A stretch of 64,000 bases of DNA from Muribaculum sp. (GCA_023663735.1 JAMPGV010000001.1:1-64000), one strand, 5' to 3'; numbered from the stretch's first letter, positions 43,819 to 53,652 are shown. Numbers and translations: made by a program. The notes: a model not told the origin generated them from the letters alone.

Positions 43819-44319
43819 TTATTGCGCTATAGCGGATGATTCCTCCTCTATTTCAGCGATATACAGAATGTAGCCGCTCTTGGGAAGGTATCTCACCGTT
43901 ACATAATCCCCTACTTTCAGAGAACCCTTGCGGTTCGCCGCGCATTTCACGCCGTCAATCGTAAACTCATAACCGTTCTCCTCCTCATAGCCGCGGCCAT
44001 CCTTGACTGTTGGAAAAACAAAATCTCCCAATCCTTTGATATCCGTAATCTCTCCCTGCATTTCTACGGCATCGGTCTCTTGCTCATGATACAGGTAGAT
44101 TCCTCCATACAAAAGCTCTCCTCCTGTGATACTCACGACTAAAATAACCATCGGTATCCCAACACGTAAAAAAACTATGTCTTCTTTAACCAGTTCTTTT
44201 TTGATCGCCTTAATGACAGCTCCCAATATTCCCCCGACAAGCCCAAGCGAAAAAATTACTACACACATCATCGGTGACTCGAAACAATATGCCCTATATG
44301 CCTCATAATCAAAATACAT
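43819..44319 (-). CDS. small membrane protein of unknown function, DUF3592-like
   Basis: A 166-residue protein with two membrane segments (about 16-38 and 55-75) and a C-terminal soluble domain (about 85-155) with FTIDGVKCAANRKGSLKVGDYVTVRYLP, similar in layout to DUF3592-type proteins. ATG 44319 follows AGGTGA; an ATG five codons earlier is also in frame. Upstream, the possible coding remnant at 44328-44504 ends within 10 bp of this start, so the two may once have formed a unit such as effector and immunity gene. Not recognised otherwise. Confidence 0.6.
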   Translation of the reverse strand: MYFDYEAYRAYCFESPMMCVVIFSLGLVGGILGAVIKAIKKELVKEDIVFLRVGIPMVILVVSITGGELLYGGIYLYHEQETDAVEMQGEITDIKGLGDFVFPTVKDGRGYEEENGYEFTIDGVKCAANRKGSLKVGDYVTVRYLPKSGYILYIAEIEEESSAIAQ

Positions 44320-44327
44320 ATTATCAC

Positions 44328-44504
44328 CTACCATTCATAAATTTGAATCCCCGGTCCGAAAAGGGATGCCTCTGCTCCGCCTCCGAAACCAGATGAAAAA
44401 CTTATAGAAGTAGCCTGCGTTGCAGCAGCATGTTCTTTGCGTGGATCCCAGCAATGATCTATTCCCAGCCAGTATCCAGCATTTCCCCTTTGTCCATGTG
44501 CGTG
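44328..44504 (-). pseudogene. possible C-terminal remnant of a larger protein
   Basis: After a stop codon (44505-44507) an open frame without its own start reads GNAGYWLGIDHCWDPRKEH and then a Gly/Ser/Phe-rich tail ending GPGIQIYEW, stopping at 44328 beside the next gene. The glycine-rich tail looks like the end of a secreted protein. No intact N-terminus was found in the window. The rest of 44505-44792 is AT-rich with a TTGCA/TGCAA inverted repeat near 44635-44650 and repeated GCATATGC near 44680; no gene is seen there. Confidence 0.3.
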
Positions 44505-44792
44505 TTATATTCATGGACGATCCGATTTTCCTCATTATCCATGGATGCGCTTGCAAAATTACCGTTTTTTCACGGTTTTGTTATGCTATATTACTACCAT
44601 ATACGTTATTTGTCAATCATCTTTGTCGCTTATTGCAATATTGTGCAACAGTTCATTTCAGCCCGCCGGCGTATATGCGAAAAGCATATGCAAAAATGTT
44701 TATTTGAAGAATTGCCGATTTTGCATACACAAATTATATATATCTTTTTCCAGCTCCTACCAGTATAATGATGGCATGGAGGTGACATACAA

Positions 44793-46190
44793 ATGTTTAA
44801 ATTGACCGACAACGAGAAAATCGGTAAATATCTCAGTAAATTAATTACCGAAAAATGCCAAAACCAACGGCAGTTTAGCAAAAAATACATCGAAACGATA
44901 GGCGGGGACGTAGAAGACGAGCGCCAGATCGCCAATATGAGCAACCGCATATCGCAGATTGTGAACGGCAAAAAGGCTTTGCAGCTCAGCGATCTTCCGA
45001 TCTTCACTAAGCTCTTGGGGGTCTCCTGCGAGGAACTTTTGAGCGCCGGTGAATGTTTCCGGCCTTCCTGCGCTCATTTGACCAACTATGACGTGGCTTT
45101 TAGCGAGGATGAAGATCTCTGGGAACAATACGCTCTCAGAGAGGATAAAATCATTTTGAACGCTGATGAATACGGAAAAACGATCATCGACTACGCCTTG
45201 GAATTCAAGAATATCAAGCTCTTAAAATATTTTATGGCACGCGGATATATTTGGTTTGTGGGCGAGGTGAATTCCTCGAAACCCCGATGGCTCTCATATG
45301 GGCCTTTTTTCGGAGGCACCTCGATTACGCCCAGACCAAGCTCCGCATATAACGAACTCCGCTGGTATTTTTATCCGCCTGACACGAACGCAGAGAAACC
45401 GGGCAAGGGTGAGCGCGTTATGCCTTTTGCAAAAGATATGCTGCAATATACGTTGCAATATACGCTTGCAGGTTACGACGATTTGCGCAGGAAAATGATT
45501 ACTTTGGCGGTGGAATACAATGAAGTGGAACTGATGCAGCAGCTTCGCGCAAGGGAAGTTCCCGTTCTATATGAATTGAACGAATCTCCGTATTCTTTCC
45601 ACCGTCATGACGGGACAGATATTGACAGCTACTATGATGAAGCTATGGTGATGCAGATTGCAGAGGCAAGCCAAGAAATTTTAGATTATTTTGCGGAACC
45701 TTTTCAGATCACTAACCGTTTCGGCAGAAGCGATCAGTTTCTATTTCCGTATATGACGAACCTGCTGAATTTTTTGATCAGGAACAAGAACCCTTATGCG
45801 GAAAAAATGTTAAAATGCTCTATTGAACACAATCGTTGTGCTTATAAGCAGTTAAAACAATTAACTGATACAGCGGTTGAGAATTATGTAAAATATCACA
45901 TGGAACATTATTATATGCGTGACTATCCCAGCAAAGAAGAGTTAAAACGCTATCAGCAATACGAAAACAGCTGTGTCTCATCGGCAAAAGAGAATTTTAA
46001 ACGAGACATTTATTTTCATGGCCAAAACAAGATTGTCCTGTCTTTTCAAGACTCCAGCAGCGGAGACAATAAATCTGCCATGGTAACTACCGTGGTTCAT
46101 ACCACTGAGCATTCCGGCGACAGCAGGATTGATTCCCTAATTGAAGAATTGAATGATTCATATCAACAAATTTGTAATATGAAAGAATAA
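44793..46190 (+). CDS. HTH protein with large C-terminal region, ankyrin-like part
   Basis: A 465-residue protein not recognised as a known family. Residues about 1-85 have a Cro/CI-like helix-turn-helix character (RQFSKKYIETIGG, SQIVNGKKALQLSDLPIFTKLLGVS). Residues about 120-155 read like an ankyrin repeat (YGKTIIDYALEFKNIKLLKYF). The remainder is helical and charged, with no membrane segment. GGAGGTGA precedes the start. It appears to be a single transcriptional unit, possibly with the zinc-ribbon gene 40 bp downstream. It may be a regulator with an unusual sensor domain. Confidence 0.6.
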   Translation: MFKLTDNEKIGKYLSKLITEKCQNQRQFSKKYIETIGGDVEDERQIANMSNRISQIVNGKKALQLSDLPIFTKLLGVSCEELLSAGECFRPSCAHLTNYDVAFSEDEDLWEQYALREDKIILNADEYGKTIIDYALEFKNIKLLKYFMARGYIWFVGEVNSSKPRWLSYGPFFGGTSITPRPSSAYNELRWYFYPPDTNAEKPGKGERVMPFAKDMLQYTLQYTLAGYDDLRRKMITLAVEYNEVELMQQLRAREVPVLYELNESPYSFHRHDGTDIDSYYDEAMVMQIAEASQEILDYFAEPFQITNRFGRSDQFLFPYMTNLLNFLIRNKNPYAEKMLKCSIEHNRCAYKQLKQLTDTAVENYVKYHMEHYYMRDYPSKEELKRYQQYENSCVSSAKENFKRDIYFHGQNKIVLSFQDSSSGDNKSAMVTTVVHTTEHSGDSRIDSLIEELNDSYQQICNMKE

Positions 46191-46229
46191 ATTTCCATCA
46201 GCATCAGACTGAAGACAGAGGAGTAAAAT

Positions 46230-47075
46230 ATGGCGATCATAGAATGCCCTTGCTGCAAGGGACAAATATCCGACCGGGCGCAGCGTTGCGTCCACTGTGG
46301 AACCGTTTTTCTGCCCAAGGAATTATACACAGAGAGAATATGCGCGGAATGCGGCGCTGCACTGGCGTCCGGGACGACGGTATGTCCGCAGTGCGGCTGT
46401 CCGGCTGATGCCGATGGCCGCGCAGGAATGTCCAAATCGGTGCGGACGCAGACAGAGGCTGTGAGCCAACGGGCGCACAAGTCCAGACTGTTTATCGCCC
46501 TCCTAAGCGTTTTTCTGGTGTTGGGAACAGCCGCTATCATCGGCATAGGCCTGTATCAAGTCAAAAGAACCGTGGAAGAGGCTGGCGCCCGCATACAACA
46601 GCGGGCATACTCAGAGAACCTTGCGCTCGCTTCCTCCACGATGCTCTCAGGCGCCGCCAACGCCGAGTCCTGTTGCAATCTGATCAAACAGGTCTGGTAT
46701 AATGCCATATACCAAAAAGAAGACGACGCTACCGACAAATATACGAAACCGAACGGCGTCTTTGTCACGGACTTCAATGACGCATTGGCAAATCTGTATG
46801 ATGATCCGGTTTTTGTCGATCAAACCATGGACATCCGGGAGAACCAGCAGACGGTTCTTTCCACCGTCAAAAAACTGCAAAATCCGCCGGAGACCTATCA
46901 GGCGGCGTATGAATCCTTGTCTGCGTGCTATGACGCCTATCTGGAACTGACCAATCTGGCAGTCAATCCCATTGGCAGTTACAACACCTTCTCCGCCGAT
47001 TCCGACGACGCCGTCACAGAATTTATGCGCTGCTATCAGACGCTGATGCTGTATCTGCCGGACGAACAGCCCTGA
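46230..47075 (+). CDS. zinc-ribbon membrane protein of unknown function
   Basis: A 281-residue protein with two N-terminal zinc ribbons (CPCCKGQISDRAQRCVHCG at about 6-24, and CAECGAALASGTTVCPQCG at about 37-55), one membrane segment (SRLFIALLSVFLVLGTAAIIG, about 91-111) and a helical extracytoplasmic domain of about 165 residues. AGAGGAG precedes the ATG. Many Firmicutes have such zinc-ribbon membrane proteins of unknown role. It converges with the glycosyltransferase at 47086. Confidence 0.65.
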   Translation: MAIIECPCCKGQISDRAQRCVHCGTVFLPKELYTERICAECGAALASGTTVCPQCGCPADADGRAGMSKSVRTQTEAVSQRAHKSRLFIALLSVFLVLGTAAIIGIGLYQVKRTVEEAGARIQQRAYSENLALASSTMLSGAANAESCCNLIKQVWYNAIYQKEDDATDKYTKPNGVFVTDFNDALANLYDDPVFVDQTMDIRENQQTVLSTVKKLQNPPETYQAAYESLSACYDAYLELTNLAVNPIGSYNTFSADSDDAVTEFMRCYQTLMLYLPDEQP

Positions 47076-47085
47076 CGACAGATCT

Positions 47086-48063
47086 CTATCTCTTCATCAG
47101 GAATCCGGCCAGCCCGCAGTACAGCTCCCACTGGATCCGCAGATAGTGTCCCATATTCCTCCGTTCAAACGCGACTTTCCGCACACGTCCCTCAGGGCTT
47201 GCACAGCGTCTGCATCCTTCCGCAAGCCCTTCCAGATAAATCCGCCCCATTCCCTTGCGGCAGAAAAACATCCACTTGATCACAAATCCCGGAACCAAAA
47301 AGGGCAGATTCCAGATAAGCTGCGCCAAAGGCATGTTCTTGTAGACCACATAGACGCTGTTGGCAGACGCCAGCCGCGTCTTGCGGGGATTGTAGCGGGA
47401 TCCGGTGGAAGCGCTGCCAAAGTGCAGAACCTGCGCTTTCGGCTCATACAGATTCCGGTAGCCGCAGATGCGCGCCCGGTAGCCCAGATCCAGATCTTCC
47501 AGATACGCAAAATGTAATTCGTCAAATCCGCCCAGCTCCTCCAGCACACGCCGTCTGTAGATCGCCGCGCCGCCGCAGGCGGAGAAAATCCATGCCGGGC
47601 TGTCGTACTCCGCTTCCGGCTTCCCCTTACCTCTGGCATAGGCCCAGCCCAGCGCGGTGTACTGGTCTCCCGCGTCGTCGATCAGCTCCGGCCTGTCCCA
47701 CATCAGCATCTTTGCACTGACGGAAAAGATTTTTTTGTTCTTGCGGATGGCTTCATAGAGGGAAAGAATGAATCTTGATTTCACTTTTGTGTCGTTGTTG
47801 AGGAGAATGACATAAGGGGTGTCGGACGCATGAATCCCCACATTGACCGCGTGGCAGAATCCGGTGTTCTCCGAAAGTCGGATGATCCGGACGTCGGGAA
47901 ACAGACCCTGCGCCTGCTCGACGCTTCCGTCTCCGGAGGCGTTATCCACCACCAGCACCCGAAAAGGCGGAGTATCCCGGTCTTGCGCAAAAAGCGCCTC
48001 CAGACAGGTCTTCAAATATGCTATGCCATTATAGTTTGGTATCACAACTGTTATTTTATCCAT
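47086..48063 (-). CDS. family 2 glycosyltransferase
   Basis: A 325-residue GT-A enzyme. ITVVIPNYNGIAYLKTCL starts the sugar-nucleotide domain; LLNNDTKV is the metal-binding acidic motif, and GGFDELHFAYLEDLDLGYR carries the likely catalytic acidic residues, as in rhamnosyltransferases of the WbbL kind. The last 80 residues include a hydrophobic re-entrant segment (LIWNLPFLVPGFVIKWMFF), so it sits at the membrane. It ends the polysaccharide locus. Confidence 0.88.
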   Translation of the reverse strand: MDKITVVIPNYNGIAYLKTCLEALFAQDRDTPPFRVLVVDNASGDGSVEQAQGLFPDVRIIRLSENTGFCHAVNVGIHASDTPYVILLNNDTKVKSRFILSLYEAIRKNKKIFSVSAKMLMWDRPELIDDAGDQYTALGWAYARGKGKPEAEYDSPAWIFSACGGAAIYRRRVLEELGGFDELHFAYLEDLDLGYRARICGYRNLYEPKAQVLHFGSASTGSRYNPRKTRLASANSVYVVYKNMPLAQLIWNLPFLVPGFVIKWMFFCRKGMGRIYLEGLAEGCRRCASPEGRVRKVAFERRNMGHYLRIQWELYCGLAGFLMKR

Positions 48064-48159
48064 ATCCTGCCTCTATTTCCCGCCCCTATTCCTGTGCTTT
48101 GCGCCGAAATTCTATAATCATGACTTAATTTTTCCAATTTTTATTTCCTGCCTTCCGGT

Positions 48160-48222
48160 TTCTGACTTCTGATATTTGACTTCTGATTTCTGACTTCTGA
48201 TTTTTGGTTTTAGATTTATGAT
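48160..48222. repeat. nine 7-bp tandem repeats between two glycosyltransferase genes
   Basis: Nine contiguous 7-bp units, mostly TTCTGAC or TTCTGAT, fill the spacer directly downstream of the gene ending at 48239. Confidence 0.88.
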
Positions 48223-48238
48223 CTTGGAGCCTCGTCCC

Positions 48239-49618
48239 TCAGAGATCCTTGCACCAGAGGATGCGGTAGCCTCTGGCCCTTACAGCCCGGCAAAGTTTCA
48301 GGCTCAATGCCCGCCAGTCCGTGTGCGCAGGCAGAACGGATGCGTCAAATACCGCCTGTCCGGGTATACAGGAATATGGAACGCCTGTTATTTCTTCAAA
48401 AAGTCCATACAATTCTTTCCGCAGAGCGATCCGGCGGACGTCAACCGCATAGGCGTCCTGCGTGAGCGCCGCCCTGTGGAGATATCCGCTGTAGCGCTCG
48501 GGAAGTCCCCGGTAATACACCTTGCCGTCAGCCCGCATTCTGCCGCCGACAATCTTTCCCCGCACGATTACCGCCCCGCCTGCAGCACCCAGATCCGCCC
48601 GGTGCGCCAGAAGATCTTCCGCACCGGACTTCCCGTAACGCACCCGGTAAAATCCCACATGTTTCAGCATCTCGGCAGATCCAGACAGACGATTGCGATC
48701 CACATAATCCTGCAAGGCTCTTCTCCCAGCCTCATAGGCGAATGCTTTGCTCTCCGGATTCTCCGCGGTAGAGTCCGCATGACAGCGCCAGTGATAGAGA
48801 ATCTTGGGTACATGGACGATCAGACGCTCCGCTTTGGGGTGGTTTAAAATGTCCAGCTCCTCCACTACGCGCAGGACAAAATCATAATCCTGCGCTCCGT
48901 CATAATCTGAACGAAACCGCAGTTTTCTCACCCAATCCCGCTGTGTCACCATAAAATGACAGACGTAATTGTTGCTTAATATCAAATCAAAATTAAACTT
49001 TTCTTTGTGGTTTGGCTCATAATACTGATTTCCCGCGCCATTGCATTTATCCTCATCAGAGTAGAGCATGACCGGATCCGTTCCCCTCTCTCCCGCCTTG
49101 CGGATCGCCTCCGCCATCTCAAACAGCGCATCGGGCGTCAGAAGATCGTCATGATCCAGAAGTCCCACATAGGCGTTGCGGACATGCTGCAGCGCTTGAT
49201 TGGTATTGCCTGAGATTCCTGCGTTCTCCTGCAGCTCCACAAAGCGGATGACGCCGCCGTTTCTTTTACCGGAATCCCTCACATATTCCTCCGCAATCCT
49301 GCGGACACGGCCATCCTCCGTGGCATCCGCCAGAATCAGCTCCCAATAGGGATAACTCTGCGCCTGCACGGAAGCAATCAGCTCCCGCAGATAGCGGGGC
49401 GGAGTGCGGTAAGTGGGTACTATGATACTGAAAGTGATCTTCTCATAGGTACCGTCCCCCGCGTGGGCGCGGATTTTCTGTCTCTGCCGCTCCAGCTCCG
49501 CGCGGGACGGAGCTTCATAAAAATAGGGCGGTCTTCTGCTTTCGCCAAGACGCTCCCACACTGCGTCCCAAGTGTCCCGGAAACCGTTTCTGCGCAGATA
49601 AGATACGGTTTTTCTCAT
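48239..49618 (-). CDS. family 2 glycosyltransferase with C-terminal extension
   Basis: A 459-residue enzyme. A short N-terminal helical segment precedes ITFSIIVPTYRTPPRYL, with ILADAT, LLDHDDLLTPDAL (DXD-type metal site), MLYSDEDK and YVCHFMVTQRDW. It is related to the first domain of the proteins at 53705 and 55834. The C-terminal 100 residues (about 350-459) look like part of a second, incomplete domain. ATG 49618 is chosen after AAAGGAAA. It is separated from phosphoglucomutase by a terminator. Confidence 0.85.
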   Translation of the reverse strand: MRKTVSYLRRNGFRDTWDAVWERLGESRRPPYFYEAPSRAELERQRQKIRAHAGDGTYEKITFSIIVPTYRTPPRYLRELIASVQAQSYPYWELILADATEDGRVRRIAEEYVRDSGKRNGGVIRFVELQENAGISGNTNQALQHVRNAYVGLLDHDDLLTPDALFEMAEAIRKAGERGTDPVMLYSDEDKCNGAGNQYYEPNHKEKFNFDLILSNNYVCHFMVTQRDWVRKLRFRSDYDGAQDYDFVLRVVEELDILNHPKAERLIVHVPKILYHWRCHADSTAENPESKAFAYEAGRRALQDYVDRNRLSGSAEMLKHVGFYRVRYGKSGAEDLLAHRADLGAAGGAVIVRGKIVGGRMRADGKVYYRGLPERYSGYLHRAALTQDAYAVDVRRIALRKELYGLFEEITGVPYSCIPGQAVFDASVLPAHTDWRALSLKLCRAVRARGYRILWCKDL

Positions 49619-49691
49619 ATTCGCCCAATTTCCTTTTGCCCAGCCATTTTCCTTTGCCCAGCCAAATCTTCCCACTGTCCGCACCTCCCGT

Positions 49692-49747
49692 CAAAAAACA
49701 GCCAATCCCCGCCCTGCTCTATGCTGCGGGAACGGAAATTGGCTGTT
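49692..49747 (-). terminator. terminator after phosphoglucomutase
   Basis: AACAGCCAAT (49697-49706) pairs perfectly with ATTGGCTGTT (49738-49747). On the minus strand the stem ends in six T. An inner GC-rich stem strengthens it. Confidence 0.85.
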
Positions 49748-49774
49748 CCAAATGATATCCGTGCTATGTAAAAT

Positions 49775-51496
49775 CTACAGAAGCGCCTTGATGTCCTCGG
49801 TCAGCTGTGCGTTCTTAGCGGCGGCGTCCTCGATACTGCTGCCTTTTACGCCGATATAGAACTTGATCTTGGGTTCCGTTCCGGAAGGACGCGCGCAGCA
49901 CCAGTTGTTGTCGGGCAATTCAAAATAGAGTACATTGGATTTGGGCAGCCCGGTGGCGCTCTTCTCCCCGGTCTCCATATCCAGCACCACATCCTCCTGA
50001 TAATCGCGGAACTTCAACACCTTTAAGCTGCCGAACGCCTTGGGCGGGTTCTTGCGCAGTTTATCCATGATCTCGGCGATCTGTTTGGCTCCGTCGATTC
50101 CCTTTAACGTGATGGTGTACTGTGTCTCTTTGAAGTAGCCGTATTTCTCATAGGTCTCCAGCATCATATCCCAGAGGGTCTTGCCATGTTTCTTGCAGTA
50201 TGCCGCAACCTCGCACAGGCACATCACCGCAACGATGGCGTCCTTGTCTCTGGCATGGGTTCCCACCAGACACCCGTAGGACTCCTCCAGACCGAACACA
50301 TAATTGTTGCTGCCGGTCTGCTCGAAAAGCTTAATCTGTTCGCCGATGAACTTAAATCCGGTCAGCACCTCGATCAGCTTCACGCCGTAGGTCTCGGCGA
50401 TGGGGAACGTCATATTGGTGGTCACGATGGTGGTCACCATGGCGGGATTGGCGGGCATGGTGCCTGTGGCTTTTTTCTCACGGAGTACATACTCCGCAAT
50501 CAGCATACCGGACATATTGCCGGTGAACGCCACGTACTCGCCCGTCTTCGTATCCTTGGCATACACGCCCAGACGATCCGCGTCAGGGTCGGTGGCCAGC
50601 ACGATATCCGCATCTTTCTCCTTGGCCAGATTCAGCGCATAGGTAAATGCTTTGGGATCCTCGGGGTTCGGATACTCCAGCGTGGTGAAATCGGGATCGG
50701 GATTCTCCTGTTCGGGAACCACATACACATTCTTGAAGCCCAGTTCCGACAGCACGCGCTGCACGGGCTTGTTGCCGGTTCCGCAGAGGGGCGTGTACAC
50801 GATCTTGATATCGTCCGCCACTTCCGCAATAATATCGGGATGAATGATCTGCTTTTTCAACTCTACCATATAGGCGTCGTCGATCTCCTTGCCGATGACC
50901 TGATACAGTCCGGCTTTCTCGGCAGCCTCCTGCTCCATGGTCTTTAAGCTGTGGTAATCCTTGATGTTCAGCACCTCGGTGATAATCTCTTTATCCTTGG
51001 GGGCGGTCACCTGCGCGCCGTCCTCCCAATATACCTTGTACCCGTTGTACTCGGGAGGATTGTGGCTTGCGGTCACCATGATGCCCGCAGTACAGTCCAG
51101 CGTGCGCAGCGCAAAGGAAAGCTCGGGCGTCGGCCGAAGGCTCTCGAAAATGTAAGCCTTGATGCCGTTCGCCGCCAGACACAGCGCGGCCACATTTGCA
51201 AACTCGGTGGACATACGACGATTGTCATAGGAGATGGCAACGCCTTTGTCCTGCGTACCCTGTTTCAGAATGAAATTCGCCAGCCCCTGCGTAGCCTTGC
51301 GGACCGTGTAGATATTCATGCGGTTGGTTCCCGCGCCGATAATGCCGCGCATACCGCCCGTTCCGAATTCCAGCTCTTTGTAAAAGCGCTCTTCGATCTC
51401 CGCCGCGTCGTCCGCTATGGCCGCCAGCTCCTTCTTGGTGTCTTGGTCAAAATAGTCGTCCTCCAGCCAGAACTTGTATTCCTCCATATAACCCAT
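49775..51496 (-). CDS. phosphoglucomutase/phosphomannomutase
   Basis: A 573-residue alpha-phosphohexomutase interconverting glucose-1- and glucose-6-phosphate (PgcA-like), supplying UDP-glucose for the glycan locus. Domain 1 has the phosphoserine in TASHNPPEYNGYK; domain 2 has the Mg site ATDPDADRLG; domain 3 has GLEESYG; domain 4 has the phosphate-binding RPSGTEPKIKFY. ATG 51496 follows AAAGGAGGAGG. It lies within the polysaccharide locus. Confidence 0.94.
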   Translation of the reverse strand: MGYMEEYKFWLEDDYFDQDTKKELAAIADDAAEIEERFYKELEFGTGGMRGIIGAGTNRMNIYTVRKATQGLANFILKQGTQDKGVAISYDNRRMSTEFANVAALCLAANGIKAYIFESLRPTPELSFALRTLDCTAGIMVTASHNPPEYNGYKVYWEDGAQVTAPKDKEIITEVLNIKDYHSLKTMEQEAAEKAGLYQVIGKEIDDAYMVELKKQIIHPDIIAEVADDIKIVYTPLCGTGNKPVQRVLSELGFKNVYVVPEQENPDPDFTTLEYPNPEDPKAFTYALNLAKEKDADIVLATDPDADRLGVYAKDTKTGEYVAFTGNMSGMLIAEYVLREKKATGTMPANPAMVTTIVTTNMTFPIAETYGVKLIEVLTGFKFIGEQIKLFEQTGSNNYVFGLEESYGCLVGTHARDKDAIVAVMCLCEVAAYCKKHGKTLWDMMLETYEKYGYFKETQYTITLKGIDGAKQIAEIMDKLRKNPPKAFGSLKVLKFRDYQEDVVLDMETGEKSATGLPKSNVLYFELPDNNWCCARPSGTEPKIKFYIGVKGSSIEDAAAKNAQLTEDIKALL

Positions 51497-51693
51497 CTGT
51501 ACTTCCTCCTCCTTTATTGATTGCTTTATATGCGACACCCTCGGGTGTGACATTTTCCCGCTGATTTCCGCGCCGGATTCCCCGCCCCGCCGCTCTCTGC
51601 CGTTCTTGAATATTTTACCATACTTTTAGCGTTCTGAAAAGAAGTTTATGCGTGGAAAACAAACCCTTTTGGCTCGAAATCCGTCGAATCCGC

Positions 51694-53652
51694 TCACTTC
51701 TGCTCTTCCTGCGCCGACGGATTCCGGCTCTTCCCGGACAAAAGCAGCGCATACAGAAGCGGCATGGCGATGATAAACTGGAACACATAGCGCACAATGG
51801 CCGTGGGTCCTAACAGCATCGTGGCAAAATAAGCCGCCGGATAAAGACCGATCAAGAGCGTTCCGCGGTCTTTTTGATACAGCGCGTAAAACAAATAAAA
51901 TACCAGCAGCCAGCACCACAGCGCGGGCTTGAACAGATTGGAGACCACAGGCCAGTCATAATAGGCGTTTTCACTGAACACCTTCTCCAGCCGTTCCTCC
52001 AGCCACGGGAATTTGGAGAGATGCTGCATCCCGGGCAGCGACTCCTCTGCGGCGCTGTTGTAAGTATAGAGCAGCCCCATGCGTTCCTCAGCACCCACTC
52101 CCAGCATCTCCGCATGGGAGGTGTCGTCCCAGAACCAATACCCTCTGGTCAGATCCAGAAACGCATCGATATATTCGTTGGGATAACGCAGACCCACCCG
52201 AATCCATGCGGACAGCACCCCGCCCAAATCGTCCCAACTCTTCTTATTGTTAAAATTCTCACGCTGTACCGGAGATTTGATGGTATCGGCCAGCACCGGA
52301 TTGTAATCCTCCCAGCACTCGGCAGTCACATAGGTATCCAGCAGCTCATACGTCTCCGCATCCAGATTGCCCCTCTGCATCCGCCCCACTCTCGCCATGG
52401 ACTGGTAGATCACGCTGTATTTTTCGATCTCGCTTCCCACATGTGCGTGGAAACCGTATTGTATTCCCATGAGCGCGCCCTTGCCGCCCGCAAGGAGTAA
52501 AAGCGTCAAAATCAACGCGCGCAGCCGCTTCTTTTTCCCTGCCGCCAGCACATACAGAATCCCGAAGGGCAGCATGGCATACAATGCATTGTTGCGGAAA
52601 AGAATCATCAGAATACCGGACAGCACCCAGAGAATGTCCGCCCGGACTCCTCCGCCGAAGAACTGCCGCTCGACCATCAGCAGTAAAAACAGCACGAAAA
52701 ACGCACCGAACAGCACGTCCTTCGTGGTACACATGACAAACACCGACACCAGCGGAAAACAACCGAAAAAGAGCGCCGAACACACCGCGGCCCGCCTCCG
52801 CCCCAGCAGCCGGTAAACCGTCACACAGGCATATCCCAGCACCGCCGACACAATCATCTGCTGAAACAGCGAGAAACAGGCAAATCCCGTCTCATAGGAA
52901 CCCAGCCGCTCCCCCAGCCCCCGGAACACATAAATCAGCCAGGTATGCGCCAGCGGATGATGATTGTTAAAATACTGCGGACCTAAGAGCGCCTCCAGAG
53001 ACTGCTTGTGAAAATCATAGGACATGATGACCGGATAATAGGCAAGCCAAACGGGAATCCAGCAGAGCCAGATGCCCAGCCAGCTTGACAGAAACACAAT
53101 CGGGAGCCTCCATGGTTTCCTGCCGCCTCCCGACTCCGGCATCGGTCGCCTCCCGCCCTCCGCCTCCCGGCTCCTCACCGCTTTTCGGCTCTCTCCAAGC
53201 CAACGGAAACAGGCGTCTGCCAGAGGCAGGGCGGCCAGCCCGATCAGCGCCCCCTGCACCAGCATTTTCCCTTTCCCCACAAACCCCGGCTCCGTATAAC
53301 CGCGCCACTGAAGCTGATAGCCCGCGGTCATCGAAAGCCCCGCAAGCAGACTGAAAACACCCGCAAACCACAGCCTCCGGCTGCGCGCGGCCGCATCTTT
53401 CTCCTCTCTCCATCCCGCAAACGTCCGGCAAAAGAGTGCAGAGAGACCCAGCCAGATCAAGAGCGAGAACAGACTGTGGGAAAAAGCCGTTCCGCCCCGC
53501 AGATCGATCAGACGGCAGATACTCCACGCGCTGCAAAAAGCAAGCAGGATACAGGCCGAAAACTGCAATTTTTCCAAATATTTTGAATCTTTCCTATGAG
53601 ATGATTGAGATAATTGAGATAACTGAAATAATTGTTTTTGTTTATCCGACAT
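51694..53652 (-). CDS. large polytopic membrane protein, DUF6020/GT-C-like
   Basis: A protein of about 652 residues with about 12-14 membrane segments. Family-like features are YPVIMSYDFHKQSLEALLG with YFNNHHPLAHTWLIY in an outside loop after the fifth segment, and CTTKDVLFGAFFVLF. The shape (many segments, acidic residues at loop starts) resembles GT-C type enzymes that use lipid-linked sugars. The N-terminus has repeated FQLSQLSQ units encoded by 9-bp repeats. It is in the polysaccharide locus, 198 bp before the phosphoglucomutase start. Function assigned by layout only. Confidence 0.7.
   Translation of the reverse strand: MSDKQKQLFQLSQLSQSSHRKDSKYLEKLQFSACILLAFCSAWSICRLIDLRGGTAFSHSLFSLLIWLGLSALFCRTFAGWREEKDAAARSRRLWFAGVFSLLAGLSMTAGYQLQWRGYTEPGFVGKGKMLVQGALIGLAALPLADACFRWLGESRKAVRSREAEGGRRPMPESGGGRKPWRLPIVFLSSWLGIWLCWIPVWLAYYPVIMSYDFHKQSLEALLGPQYFNNHHPLAHTWLIYVFRGLGERLGSYETGFACFSLFQQMIVSAVLGYACVTVYRLLGRRRAAVCSALFFGCFPLVSVFVMCTTKDVLFGAFFVLFLLLMVERQFFGGGVRADILWVLSGILMILFRNNALYAMLPFGILYVLAAGKKKRLRALILTLLLLAGGKGALMGIQYGFHAHVGSEIEKYSVIYQSMARVGRMQRGNLDAETYELLDTYVTAECWEDYNPVLADTIKSPVQRENFNNKKSWDDLGGVLSAWIRVGLRYPNEYIDAFLDLTRGYWFWDDTSHAEMLGVGAEERMGLLYTYNSAAEESLPGMQHLSKFPWLEERLEKVFSENAYYDWPVVSNLFKPALWCWLLVFYLFYALYQKDRGTLLIGLYPAAYFATMLLGPTAIVRYVFQFIIAMPLLYALLLSGKSRNPSAQEEQK
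53604..53630 (-). repeat. in-frame 9-bp repeats in the GT-C-like gene
   Basis: Three 9-bp units (ATTGAGATA type) encode the QLSQLSQ stretch close to the N-terminus. Confidence 0.7.
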
